Shown here in pieces: positions 15,985 to 25,800 of a stretch of 64,000 nt of DNA. The stretch is taken from the NCBI GenBank assembly GCA_019636345.1, contig JAHBXQ010000002.1, forward strand, positions 930,001-994,000. The letters run 5' to 3'. This DNA is from Pirellulales bacterium. GTDB taxonomy: Bacteria; Planctomycetota; Planctomycetia; Pirellulales; Lacipirellulaceae. A program made the translations under genes and the position numbers. The notes beneath the pieces are model-generated. The model was not told the DNA's origin, searched no databases, and was given only the letters and a program-made list of their open reading frames with translations. Positions within the stretch are counted from its first letter, which is position 1. Each line of letters starts with the position of its first letter.

Positions 15985-17163
15985 TTATCGCCGTGAGCGA
16001 GCGACGAGCCCGGCAGCGGCGAGCAACCCGAGGAGCGCCGTCGCCGGCTCGGGGACGGCGCTCGCCACGGCGGACACGGCGCCCGGGGCGCCGTACTGAG
16101 CCGCCCAGGCGCCCAGGTCGCCGGCGTCGACGTTGCCGTCGCCGTTGGCGTCGCCGTCACCCAGCGTCGCCGAACCGTTCGTGCCGAACCCGCGTTGCCA
16201 GATCAAGAAGTCGGAGCCGTCGACGACGTCGTCGTCGTTGAAATCGGCGTTCTCCGCCGCCACGGAGAGGATGTCGAACGAGAATCCGGCGATTCCCGAG
16301 TTGCCGAACGATCCCGCGCCGGCCCGGACGGCGAAGACGAACGATTCGCCCGGCTGGGCGCCGATGATGTCGAAGAAGTGCATGTCGAAGAAGCGATCCT
16401 TGAGCGACCCCGAGAGGGTTCCGGTCGTCGCTGGGCTGCCGACCGGCGTCGTCCCGTCGAATTGCTGCAACAGCACCTCGGCGGGGGTGTAGAGTTCGTT
16501 GTCATTGCCGTCGGTCATCACTCCGACGCGAAAGGCCGCCGGGGCGTCCTCTCCGACGGTGAATCCCCACCGTCCCGCGGGGGTGACCGCGGGGTCGTTC
16601 CCCAGAATGTCGCGTCCGTCGAGGAAACCGATTTTGACGTAGGGGTTCTGCCCCGTGCCGTTCATGCCGGTCGCCGGCGGATAGTTCACGCCGTCGAACG
16701 TCCACTGCCGAGTCCCGTCGAACATCAGCCGCGGATCGTCGATGAGCGAGTAAGCGAACCCGCCGGCCATTCGCTCGGCCAGAATTTGGGATTCGGCCAC
16801 CCAGCTCGGCAGATCGATGAGGTTCGGAAACAGCGGGTCTTCACCGTCGGGAGCAATATTGGGATCGCTAATGCCGTCGTTGACGCTCGGGTAGGCGAAC
16901 CGCGTTGCAAACAACGCATACCCCGCCCGGCCGTAGAACTGCTCGAAGTCGCCGCTGCTCGTGGCGTAGACGTTATTGGTGGTCGAAGTCCGCCAGTACG
17001 CGGTGACGTACGGCAGGCCGCCGCCGGGGAACAACCCGTTGTCGAGATTCGCTTGCGACCCCGCAAACTGGACGACGGCTGCGCCAGCGGAGGCGGAGGC
17101 GCCGATCGCGGCGGAGAGCAGGACTGTCCGAACGATTCGCTGTGCTGTGATGGAAATGCGCAT
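15985..17163 (-). CDS. PEP-CTERM protein with dockerin-type repeats (paralogue of 18826-19734)
   Basis: A 392-residue exported protein with a signal peptide (SAAIGASASAGAA) and a C-terminal exosortase-type signal: VPEP, a hydrophobic helix, then RSRR. Before the sorting signal lie two calcium-loop segments of the dockerin type (DFNDDDVVDGSDFLIWQRGF and DANGDGNVDAGDL). The N-terminal 280 residues resemble the protein at 18826-19734: FPGGGLPYVTAYWR matches FPGGTAPYVVAPWR, and NDPAVTPAGRWGFTVGEDAPA matches NNPATTPAGRWAFTVGPNAPA. Function unknown; probably surface-anchored. It is last in a four-gene minus-strand module with a lipoprotein and a DUF1559 pseudopilin. No exosortase gene is in the window. 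Confidence 0.85.
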   Translation of the reverse strand: MRISITAQRIVRTVLLSAAIGASASAGAAVVQFAGSQANLDNGLFPGGGLPYVTAYWRTSTTNNVYATSSGDFEQFYGRAGYALFATRFAYPSVNDGISDPNIAPDGEDPLFPNLIDLPSWVAESQILAERMAGGFAYSLIDDPRLMFDGTRQWTFDGVNYPPATGMNGTGQNPYVKIGFLDGRDILGNDPAVTPAGRWGFTVGEDAPAAFRVGVMTDGNDNELYTPAEVLLQQFDGTTPVGSPATTGTLSGSLKDRFFDMHFFDIIGAQPGESFVFAVRAGAGSFGNSGIAGFSFDILSVAAENADFNDDDVVDGSDFLIWQRGFGTNGSATLGDGDANGDGNVDAGDLGAWAAQYGAPGAVSAVASAVPEPATALLGLLAAAGLVARSRR

Positions 17164-17227
17164 GACCGTTTCCGCCTCTGGGGGATAAATCGAAGTTCTG
17201 CGTGTTCAGGTATGTTCGCGCTCGAGA

Positions 17228-17692
17228 TTACGGTGCAAGCGTGAAGTCGCGTTCGACCCGCTCGGCCTGCTCGATCGTCACGGTCAGTTGCGAGCCGCTG
17301 TTGTATTTCAACGGGATGTATTGGTCGACGATTTCCAGCGAGTCGGCTCCGTCGAGGAAGGCGTCGCTTTGGGCCAGCTTCCCGCTGGCTCGGTTGCCGG
17401 TAATGCGGACGAGGTATTCGCCCGGAAGGAGTCCGTACTCGACCGGCAACGAGTAGCGTCCCTCGTTGATCCGGGCGAATTCCATCTTGCCGCGGCCTTT
17501 CGGCTCAAAGGCGATCTGGCCGTCGGCGACGGCTTCGCCGTCGTACGTCACGTTGCCGGTCACGGCGACTCGTTCATTCTTCGCCTGGCAGCCGGACGCG
17601 ACGACGATCGTCGCAGCAAGCGACCAGAGGCACGCTCGCGCGGCAGGAGAAACATCAACTTGGCGGCGTACCTTCGTCATGCTCCGTATCAT
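17228..17692 (-). CDS. Small lipoprotein with carboxypeptidase-regulatory/transthyretin-like fold
   Basis: A protein of about 154 residues. The start at 17692 forms an ATGA overlap with the DUF1559 stop; an alternative ATG at 17680 has CGGAG close upstream. A lipoprotein signal ends in VVASGC. The mature part reads like a single beta-sandwich: VTGNVTYDGEAVADGQIAFEP, then EYLVRITG, a PLKYN turn and a final amphipathic strand. This is the small lipoprotein that commonly accompanies planctomycete DUF1559 genes. Its role is unknown. The equivalent gene in the second module is 41157-41579. Confidence 0.75.
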   Translation of the reverse strand: MIRSMTKVRRQVDVSPAARACLWSLAATIVVASGCQAKNERVAVTGNVTYDGEAVADGQIAFEPKGRGKMEFARINEGRYSLPVEYGLLPGEYLVRITGNRASGKLAQSDAFLDGADSLEIVDQYIPLKYNSGSQLTVTIEQAERVERDFTLAP

Positions 17693-18723
17693 GATCCGAT
17701 GTTGAGCGTTTCGGCGTTGGCCATCGTCGAGATCGCACGCCAAGCGTCAATGTCGACGTCGTCGCTTGCGTACACGACCCGGCCGTCGCAGAACGCGACG
17801 TTCACGCCGCCGGGATGCTGGCTGCGCGCCGGTTGGGTCCACATTCCGCGGGCCGCCCGGCGCGCCTCCGAGCAGGGCGCCGAGGGATTGACGACCCCGT
17901 CTCGATCGTCAGCCCCGACGTCGCTGCCGCACCACTCCAGGTAGTCCAGCGAACGCGCGTTCGGCGGGTTCTCGTGCGAGTAGACGCAGCTTCCCAGAAA
18001 CAGTACGCCGCGCGAATCCTCGCCCGGATACTGCCGACACTCGGCGAGCATCGCCGTATTGCTCGTGCCGTCGCTGATCTCGCGAAGTTGAGTCCCCTTG
18101 TTTTTTTGTCCCCACACCTTCTGAAACGGGCCCCGTTTGTCGATGCCGCCGTTGGCGGTCGTCTCAGCCTGCAGCCGCGCCTGGTAGGTGTTGAGCGTCG
18201 TTCGTTGCCACCAGCCCCACCACCCTTGGTTCGCCAAATAGCTGCCGTGGGCGAACCACTGGGCGTCGCCCGTATGAATCCCCCGCGGCTGATCGGACGG
18301 GCACAGATAGACGTCGAGTTGCGTGTACGTCCACGGGGCGTTTAGCGGCTGCGTCGCTCCCGCGAGTTCCCAGGGTCGGTACGAGGGGATCGTGAAATCG
18401 ATCTGCCCGAAGACGTTCGCCTGTTCAAGGTAGGGGAGCACGTAGGACGCCCAAGTGTGGAAGATGTCGACCGTGTCGCCGGGGCCGCCGTCGAGCGAGG
18501 TGAACCCCGAAGGGAGTCGCTTCAGGCTGCTCTCGTGATTCAGGCAAGCCAGCGCGACCTGACGGAGGTGATTCTGGCAGGTGTTCATGCGCGCCGCCTC
18601 GCGCGCCGCCTGAATCGCCGGCAGCAACAACGCCACCAGCACGCCGATGATCGCGATGACCACCAGCAACTCGACCAGCGTGAACGCCGCTGTCGGAGAT
18701 CGTCGGGGTGATGAGTCCGTCAT
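17689..18723 (-). CDS. DUF1559 pseudopilin-like protein (H-X9-DG type)
   Basis: A 344-residue protein with a type IV pilin-like prepilin signal: AFTLVELLVVIAIIGVLVAL, with E at +5 after the processing site. The DUF1559 body follows, and the C-terminal H-X9-DG motif is HPGGVNVAFCDG. Planctomycetes carry dozens of these; they are thought to be pseudopilins of a secretion or envelope system, without a proven role. It sits between two PEP-CTERM genes and overlaps the lipoprotein gene by four bases. Confidence 0.9.
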   Translation of the reverse strand: MTDSSPRRSPTAAFTLVELLVVIAIIGVLVALLLPAIQAAREAARMNTCQNHLRQVALACLNHESSLKRLPSGFTSLDGGPGDTVDIFHTWASYVLPYLEQANVFGQIDFTIPSYRPWELAGATQPLNAPWTYTQLDVYLCPSDQPRGIHTGDAQWFAHGSYLANQGWWGWWQRTTLNTYQARLQAETTANGGIDKRGPFQKVWGQKNKGTQLREISDGTSNTAMLAECRQYPGEDSRGVLFLGSCVYSHENPPNARSLDYLEWCGSDVGADDRDGVVNPSAPCSEARRAARGMWTQPARSQHPGGVNVAFCDGRVVYASDDVDIDAWRAISTMANAETLNIGS

Positions 18724-18825
18724 AGTTGCCTCGCAGATCCTTCGCCGCCCGAGCGATCAGGGGCGCGACGGCCCCTGATCGCGGCGAGCGGTTTTCTCTG
18801 TCAACTCGCTCCGAGGGCTCCTTGC

Positions 18826-19734
18826 TTATACCCGACGACGCCGCCAGCCGGCGAGCGCCGCGAGTGCGGACAGGGTCAGCCCCGCAGTCGTCGGCTCGGG
18901 CACCACGTCGAACGTGACGGCCGAGATGGCGCCGAAACCGCCGCTGGCGGCACGGGCCATGATCGCAAACGTATCGCCGGCCTGGGCTCCGACGATGTCG
19001 AACGTGTGAATGTCGATAAACCTGTTTCGCGTCACGGTCCCGGACGTGGCCGAGCCGACGATCATCGGGTTCGGCATGCCAGTCACCTCGGCCAGGACGA
19101 CCTCGCTGGCCGCCCAGTGGGTGTCGTCAAGTCCGTCTGTCATCACGCCGACGCGAATCACCGCCGGAGCGTTCGGGCCGACGGTAAACGCCCAGCGACC
19201 GGCGGGGGTCGTCGCGGGGTTGTTCCCGAAAATGTCGTTGCCGTCCAGGATGCCGAGCTTGACGTACGGGACTTGGCCGTTGACGGGCGGAGCGAGGCTT
19301 TGCCCCCAGTTGTAGTTGCGCGGTCCGTTGGTCTGCGTCGGGTCGTCGACCAGGGCGTAGTTCCAGCCGCCGACCTTGTTGGTGGTCAGATTCTGCGTCC
19401 CGGCGATCCAGGACGGCATGCTTTCGAGGTTCGGATAAGTCGCGCTGGCGTAGGGCGCGCTGCTGCCGCAGCAACCGGCGTTCGGATAGAGATACTGCGT
19501 GGCGAACATCACGTAGCCGGCCGAGCCGTAGACGTTGTTCCCGTCGATGTCGAACGCCTTGGCGGCGTCGTTGCTCCGCCACGGGGCGACGACGTAGGGG
19601 GCCGTTCCGCCGGGGAAGAACGTGCCGCCGATGTCGTAGTCAGTGCCGGCATAGTTGTAAGTGACCGCGGGAGCGCGACCCGCCGCCGCGACAATCGCGA
19701 CGGCGATCGTTAAAGTACTTGCCGTTCGTTTCAT
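18826..19734 (-). CDS. PEP-CTERM protein (first gene of the minus-strand module)
   Basis: A 302-residue exported protein. The ATG at 19734 is preceded by a strong ribosome-binding site (GGAGGGG, five bases away), which rules out the longer frame. The signal peptide is AIVAAAGRAPA, and the C-terminus is an exosortase signal: VPEPTTAGLTLSALAALAG plus WRRRR. There is no dockerin segment. The body is homologous to the protein at 15985-17163. Probably a surface or matrix protein; function unknown. Confidence 0.85.
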   Translation of the reverse strand: MKRTASTLTIAVAIVAAAGRAPAVTYNYAGTDYDIGGTFFPGGTAPYVVAPWRSNDAAKAFDIDGNNVYGSAGYVMFATQYLYPNAGCCGSSAPYASATYPNLESMPSWIAGTQNLTTNKVGGWNYALVDDPTQTNGPRNYNWGQSLAPPVNGQVPYVKLGILDGNDIFGNNPATTPAGRWAFTVGPNAPAVIRVGVMTDGLDDTHWAASEVVLAEVTGMPNPMIVGSATSGTVTRNRFIDIHTFDIVGAQAGDTFAIMARAASGGFGAISAVTFDVVPEPTTAGLTLSALAALAGWRRRRV

Positions 19735-20098
19735 GAGACCCCTCCGAATGAGACGTGTCCAAAGGTGCGTAGCAAAAAAAGCCGATGAGATGCCGCCGTC
19801 GTGCGTCTCGGACGTTGCAGAGCCGCGCGGGCGCCAGGGACGATTCGCGTGATAAGCCGGCGAAGTTCGTACGCTGGTCGCCGGCGACCGTGGTCGTAGC
19901 GAGCACTCGGCAACCGAGGAGACGTGCGGCAGAGCGGGATTCGATGCAGTGCAAATGCTCTGCGTTCGAAGCAAGACCGCCTGACTAGATGTTCAACCAA
20001 ACTGTCGAAGGCGTCAATTTGAAATCACCGCCGAAATGGCGTGTGAAATGACATAGTCGGATGTGAAAATCAATTGCGATCCGACGCCGGAACGACGC
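19735..20098. other. Intergenic region upstream of the PEP-CTERM module
   Basis: No gene is seen. It must hold the promoter of the minus-strand module and the end of the xylR-type transcript. The stretch 19985-20075 is less GC-rich than its surroundings, which fits a promoter, but no clear boxes were found. Confidence 0.5.
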
Positions 20099-21286
20099 TC
20101 AATCCGCAAGCATTCCATGCTGCGCCTTCAGCGAATGGTAGCCGGTGTCTTTGCGGAACTCGCGGGGCGACATGCCGGTTTGCTTCTTGAACGCGACCGA
20201 CAGGTAGTCTGCATGGGCGTAGCCCGTCTTGCGGGCAATTTCGTCGAGCGACAGATCCGTCTCGCGGAGCAGTCGGCAGACCCGTTCCATGCGGATGCGG
20301 GTGATCTCGGCGTGAGGCGTTCGTCGAACCAGCTTCTGGAAGCGGTGCTCCAGCATTCGTCGCGACAAGGGCACGACCTTAAGGACGTCGGCCACGGTGA
20401 TTCCTTCGCACGCATGCTCGCGGATGTATCGCAAAGCCGCGGCAATGAACTCGTCGTCGATGGCATAGACGTCGCTCGATTGCCGGGTGGCGATGCCGAT
20501 TGGCGCCACCAGCGTCGCTCGGTTCGAGATCGTATCGCCGTGCATCATCCGGTCCAGCAGTTCCGCCGCCATGTAACCGGTGCGGTGAGTATCGGGAATC
20601 ACGCTCGACAGGGGAGGCGTGCAAAGCTCGCACAATCGGGCGTCGTTGTCGACTCCTACGACCGCGACTTGCTCGGGGACGGCGACGTCCAATTCCCGGC
20701 AAACGTCCAGAAGTTGCTGCCCCTTGAAGTCGTAGCAGGCCATGATCCCGATCGGCTTGGGGAGCTTTTGAATCCAAGCGGTCAACCGGCGGCGTTCGCG
20801 GGTCCAGGAAAACCCCTTTTCGTTCCGCGACAGTCCGCGAAAGACGTGGCACAGGCAATTCGCCTTGGCGGCGAACTCCAGGAAGTTCTCCTCGCGCCAT
20901 TGCGACCAGTTGAAGATCGGTTCCCCGCAGAAGGCAAGATTCTCGAACCCCCGCTCGACAAGATGATTGACGGCCAGCCGCGAGATTTCACGATCGTCGG
21001 TCTCAACCCAGGGCAGGCTCTTGACCATCCGGGCGGCGCTGACGTCGACCGTCGGGACATTCAACTTTTGCACCGCTGCGGCAATTTGGGGCGTCTCGAT
21101 TCGAGCGATGACGCCGTCCCCTTTCCAGTTCTTGAGCCAGACTGGCGGCCGGGCGCCCCGGTCCTGCTCGGCGACGTAGATGGACCACAGTTCATGTTCC
21201 CGTTGGTAGGCGATGATTCCGTCCAACAGGCCGCGAGCGTAGGCGTTGGAGGTTTCGACCAGCAGGGCGACGGAGCGGCGTTGCAT
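20099..21286 (-). CDS. xylR: XylR-type transcriptional regulator (LacI-like sensor plus AraC HTH)
   Basis: A 395-residue regulator, close to the 392 residues of E. coli XylR. The N-terminal part is a periplasmic-binding-protein-like sensor (RRSVALLVETSNAYARGLL, VAVVGVDNDARLCELCTPPL, SSVIPDTHRTGYMAAELLD). The C-terminal 100 residues are an AraC-type double helix-turn-helix (LSLDEIARKTGYAHADYLSV, KKQTGMSPREFRKDTGY). Such proteins bind a sugar and activate catabolic genes. In planctomycetes many XylR-like proteins are not xylose-specific, so the ligand is open. It is divergent from the Gfo/Idh/MocA dehydrogenase gene, which is its likely target. Confidence 0.88.
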   Translation of the reverse strand: MQRRSVALLVETSNAYARGLLDGIIAYQREHELWSIYVAEQDRGARPPVWLKNWKGDGVIARIETPQIAAAVQKLNVPTVDVSAARMVKSLPWVETDDREISRLAVNHLVERGFENLAFCGEPIFNWSQWREENFLEFAAKANCLCHVFRGLSRNEKGFSWTRERRRLTAWIQKLPKPIGIMACYDFKGQQLLDVCRELDVAVPEQVAVVGVDNDARLCELCTPPLSSVIPDTHRTGYMAAELLDRMMHGDTISNRATLVAPIGIATRQSSDVYAIDDEFIAAALRYIREHACEGITVADVLKVVPLSRRMLEHRFQKLVRRTPHAEITRIRMERVCRLLRETDLSLDEIARKTGYAHADYLSVAFKKQTGMSPREFRKDTGYHSLKAQHGMLAD

Positions 21287-21390
21287 CGATTCTCCGGCGG
21301 GAACAAGTGCTCAGGACAAGACGCGCACAAGGCCAGCGTAACCGCGCCGGTCGAGGGAGGAAGGGCATGTAAAATAAGACGGGTATTGTG

Positions 21391-21410
21391 CGCTATAGTT
21401 CATTCTAGCG
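21391..21410. repeat. Inverted repeat in the xylR-dehydrogenase intergenic region (possible operator)
   Basis: CGCTA and TAGCG arms, 10 bp apart, surround a small CTATAG palindrome. It lies in the only shared control region of the divergent regulator and dehydrogenase genes. Short arms make chance possible. Confidence 0.3.
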
Positions 21411-21555
21411 TAGGCAAGTCGGGCTAAAATGCAACGATTGCCTCGACGCAATCGCTCGTCTTGCTCCTCCTTGCGGCACGCCTCTCGGCGATGGCAGGAC
21501 CGACTGTACGGGCTTGCTTTCGACTCCACTGTCACTTTGGCGGGCGGCGACGACC

Positions 21556-22764
21556 ATGAATGCTCAGAAGCTCAACGCGGCGATCGTCGGACTCGGGTTT
21601 GGCGCCGAGTTCATTCCGATCTACCAACGGCATCCCGACGTCAATATTCACGCGATCTGTCGTCGTAACGAAGCCGAACTCCACAAGGCGGGCGACGCGT
21701 TCGGCGTGCCGCAGCGTTACACGAGCTACCGGCAACTGCTTGCCGATCCGACCGTGGACTTCGTTCACATCAACAGCCCGATCCCCGATCACGGCTGGAT
21801 GAGCATCGAGGCCCTCAAGGCCGGCAAGCACGTCATGTGCACCGTCCCCATGGCGACCACGATCGACGAGTGCCGGCAGATCTGCCGACTGGTCGAGGAA
21901 ACGGGCCTCAAGTACATGATGGCCGAGACCGTGGTCTACAGCCGCGAGTTTCTGTTCATCCGCGACATGTATCGCCGCGGCGAGTTCGGCAAGATCCAAT
22001 ACCTGCAGGCCTCGCACCCGCAGGATATGGACGGCTGGCCGACGTATTGGGAACGGATGATCCCGATGCACTACGCCACGCACGTCGTCAGCCCCGTGCT
22101 GGGGCTCATGGACAGCCGGGCCGAGTCCGTCTCCTGCTTCGGTTCCGGCGCCGTCCGGGACGACATTCGGGAGAAGTCCGGCAACCCGTTCGCCGTCCAA
22201 TCATGCCACATCAGGCTCGCCGACAGCGACGTCGCCGCCCACGTCTGGCGGTTCCTGTACGACACGGCTCGGCAGTATCGCGAGAGCTTCGACGTGTACG
22301 GGTCGAAGAAATCGTTCGAGTGGACGCTGGTCGAAGGCGAGCCGCACGTCGTTCATACGGCGAAGCGCCCCGAGCACGAGATTCCCGAGCGGGTCGAGAT
22401 CCCCGATTTCGCCCACCTGCTGCCGGAGGAGATTCGTCCGTTCACGCGATCGATCGTCGACGCCGATCACCTGTCGTTCTTGCAAGGCGCCGGCCACGGC
22501 GGATCGCATCCCCACTTGGTCCACGAGTTCGTCTCGGCCGTGAGAGATGATCGGCAACCGTGGCCCAACGCCACCACCAGCGCCAACTGGACGTGCGTGG
22601 GGATTTTGGCGCACGAATCCGCCATGCAGGGGGGGGCGATACTGGGCCTTCCCGAATTCACCAAAACGGCTTCCATGCGGTATGATCGCGCCCACGGGGC
22701 GCCGGCCCGTCTCGCCGGCGTACGAGAGGGAGCGCCGATCTCGCAGACCGACCAAGCTCGCTGA
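21556..22764 (+). CDS. Gfo/Idh/MocA family oxidoreductase
   Basis: A 402-residue NAD(P)-dependent dehydrogenase. The N-terminal Rossmann fold begins AAIVGLGFGAEFIPIYQRHP. The family lysine motif is GKHVMCTVPMATT, where the usual EKP is replaced by VPM, so the lysine normally in that tripeptide is missing. The C-terminal alpha/beta domain includes MHYATHVVSPVLGL, with the histidine that often acts in catalysis. The start at 21556 is chosen because the Rossmann fold begins at once. It is divergent from the XylR-type regulator and 48 bp upstream of the giant dehydrogenase gene. Many members oxidise sugars at C3, which would fit the DUF1080 domain next door. Confidence 0.87.
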   Translation: MNAQKLNAAIVGLGFGAEFIPIYQRHPDVNIHAICRRNEAELHKAGDAFGVPQRYTSYRQLLADPTVDFVHINSPIPDHGWMSIEALKAGKHVMCTVPMATTIDECRQICRLVEETGLKYMMAETVVYSREFLFIRDMYRRGEFGKIQYLQASHPQDMDGWPTYWERMIPMHYATHVVSPVLGLMDSRAESVSCFGSGAVRDDIREKSGNPFAVQSCHIRLADSDVAAHVWRFLYDTARQYRESFDVYGSKKSFEWTLVEGEPHVVHTAKRPEHEIPERVEIPDFAHLLPEEIRPFTRSIVDADHLSFLQGAGHGGSHPHLVHEFVSAVRDDRQPWPNATTSANWTCVGILAHESAMQGGAILGLPEFTKTASMRYDRAHGAPARLAGVREGAPISQTDQAR

Positions 22765-22812
22765 CCGAGCCGGCAGCGATGCACGCCGGACGGCAGCCAG
22801 GGATACATCGTC

Positions 22813-25800
22813 ATGAACGTTCAACGTGCGGCTCTCGCGGCACTGATGGTCGCGACGAGCGCGGGAGCGACGGGCGCGGAGTCCGGCTTTCGGCTCCATG
22901 AGTTTCAGCGCGTCCGTATGTCCCCCGAGTTTGTCGCCGAAGGGGCGGCGGTCGGCGACATCGACGGCGACGGTCGCCTCGATCTCGTCGCGGGGCCGTA
23001 CTGGTATCGCGGCCCCGAATTTCTCGAGCGGCGCGAAATCTATCCGCCGCAGGCGTTCGACGTCGACGGTTATTCCGACAACTTCGTCGCCCACGTCGCC
23101 GACTTCAACGGCGACGGCCGGCAAGACGTGCTCGTCGTCGGCTTTCCTGGCGCCGAGGCGGCATGGTTCGAGAACCCTGGCGAAGGGGGCGGGCCCTGGC
23201 GCCGCCATCTCGTCCTAAAGGGCGTCGACAACGAATCGCCGCTGGCGGTCGACCTCACGGGCGACGGCATGCCGGAATTGGTTTGCATGTCGCGCGGGCG
23301 GCTTGGCTACGCACTCGTCGACCCGGCGAACCCGACGGCCCCGTGGACGTTTCGGGCCGTCTCGCCCGACCGCGGCTACGGGCCCTTCACGCACGGCTTG
23401 GGGGCGGGAGACGTCGATGGCGACGGCCGCCTCGATTTGCTCGAAAAGACCGGCTGGTGGCGGCAACCGGCCGACAGGGAACAAGGGGAGGAGTGGACCC
23501 ACCACCCGGTCGAGTTCGCCGGCCCCGGCGGCGCCCAGATGTACGCCTACGATCTCGACGGCGACGGCGACAACGACGTGATCACAAGTCTCGACGCGCA
23601 TGCGTACGGCCTCGTGTGGCACGAACAGATCGTGGAGGACGGCGTCCGGAAGTTCCTCCCCCGTCGCATCATGGGCGAGACTCCGGAGGAAAACCGCTAC
23701 GGCGTCGCGTTCTCGCAACTCCACGCGCTGGAACTCGTCGACGTCGACGGCGACGGAGTCCGCGACATTGTGACCGGCAAGCGGTTTTGGGCGCACAAGG
23801 AGCATGATCCTGGTTCGCTCGACCCGGCCGTGCTGTATTGGTTCCAAACGGTTCGCAGCCCGGATGGCGTCGAATTCGTCCCGCGGCTCATCGACGGCAA
23901 CTCCGGGGTCGGGACGCAGTTCGCGGTCGCCGACGTCGACGGCGACGGGCTCCCCGACGTCTTCACGAGCAACAAGAAGGGAACGTTCCTTCATCGCCAT
24001 CAGGTTCGCGACGTCACGGCTGAGCAGTACGCCGAAGCGCAGCCGAAGCCGATCGGTTCCGCTCATCCGACAATCGTCGCCGAACCCCCTCAGGACGCCG
24101 GTCCGGCCGGCGCCTTGGAGTTCGTCCCGTTGTCGCCCGACGGGAGGCGATTGAACCTTGATTTCGAAGCGGGCGACCTCTCCGACTGGACCGCAACGGG
24201 CGATGCCTTCAAGGGCCAGCCGATCTGGGGCGACACCGTTCATGCCCGCCGCGGCGACAGCGTCAGCGGACATCTCGGCGATCGGTGGATCGGCAGCTAC
24301 GAAGTCGCCGGCGATGCGCCGCAAGGAACGCTGTCGTCGTCGGCGTTCGTGATCTCGCATCCGCATATTAGCTTCTACGTCGGCGGAGGGGCCGCGCCGG
24401 AAACGCGGGTCGAGTTGGTTCGCCAGGAGACCGGCGCCGTGCTGCTGTCAGCTAGCGGCCAGGACTCCGAACAATTGCGTCCCGTCTCGTTCGACGTCTC
24501 CGACCATCTGGGCAAGATCGCGTTTGTGCGGATCGTCGACGAGAGCAGCGGACCGTGGGGACACGTCAACTTCGACCACTTCCGCTTCCACGAGGCCAAG
24601 CCGCAGATCTCGGCGCTTGAATCGCGGATCCTCCAGACGGACGACTATCCGTTCGCCGGACTGGAGGCCGAGGAAGCCGCTGCCGCAATGAAGTTGCCCG
24701 CGGGGTTCACGGCGACGGCGTTCGCCGCCGAACCTGACGTGAAGCAGCCGATCGCGATGGCGCTCGACGATCGCGGTCGCGTGTGGGTGGCCGAGGCGTA
24801 CGAGTACCCCCGGCGCGCCCCTGAAGGAAAGGGGCGCGATCGGATTCTCGTGTTCGCCGACACCGACGGGGACGGCCGATTCGACGAGCGCACGGTGTTC
24901 GCCGAGGGGCTCAATCTCGTCAGCGGGCTCGAGGTCGGATTCGGGGGCGTGTGGGTCGGCGCGGCGCCGTATCTTCTGTTCATCCCCGATCGCGACGGCG
25001 ACGACGTCCCCGACGGCGAGCCGCAGGTGCTGCTGGACGGCTGGGGCTATCACGACACGCACGAAACGCTCAACGCGTTCATCTGGGGTCCGGACGGGTG
25101 GCTTTACGGGTGTCACGGGGTCTTCACGCATTCGCTGGTCGGCAAGCCCGGCGCTCCGGCCAGCGACCGCACCCCGCTGAACGCCGCAATCTGGCGCTAT
25201 CACCCGGTGCGGCAGGCGTTCGAGGTCTTCGCCCACGGCACCAGCAACCCATGGGGCGTCGACTTCACCGATCGCGGACAGGCCGTATGCACGGCGTGTG
25301 TCATTCCCCACTTGTTCCACGTCATTCAGGGCGCTCGTTACCAACGTCAGGCGGGGGCCCACTTCAACCCCTTCACGTTCGACGACGTCAAGACGATCGC
25401 CGATCACCGCCATTACCTGGGAGACACGCCCCACAGCGGCAACGAGAAATCCGATTCCGCCGGCGGCGGACACGCCCACGCCGGCGCCATGATTTATCTC
25501 GGCGGCGCGTGGCCCGAACGCTATCGCGGCCAAGTGTTCATGAACAACATTCACGGCCAGCGGCTCAACATGGACGTGCTCGAGCCGCACGGGTCTGGGC
25601 TCGTGGGACGGCACGGCCCCGACTTCCTGCTGACCCAGGATCGCGCGTCGCAGATGCTCAACATGCGATACGGGCCCGACGGGCAGATGTTCGTCATCGA
25701 TTGGTACGATATGCAGGCGTGCCATCACGGCGACGCGTCGCTGCATGACCGCAGCAACGGGCGCATCTACAAGATCTTCTACGGCAAGCCTCAGTCCGTC

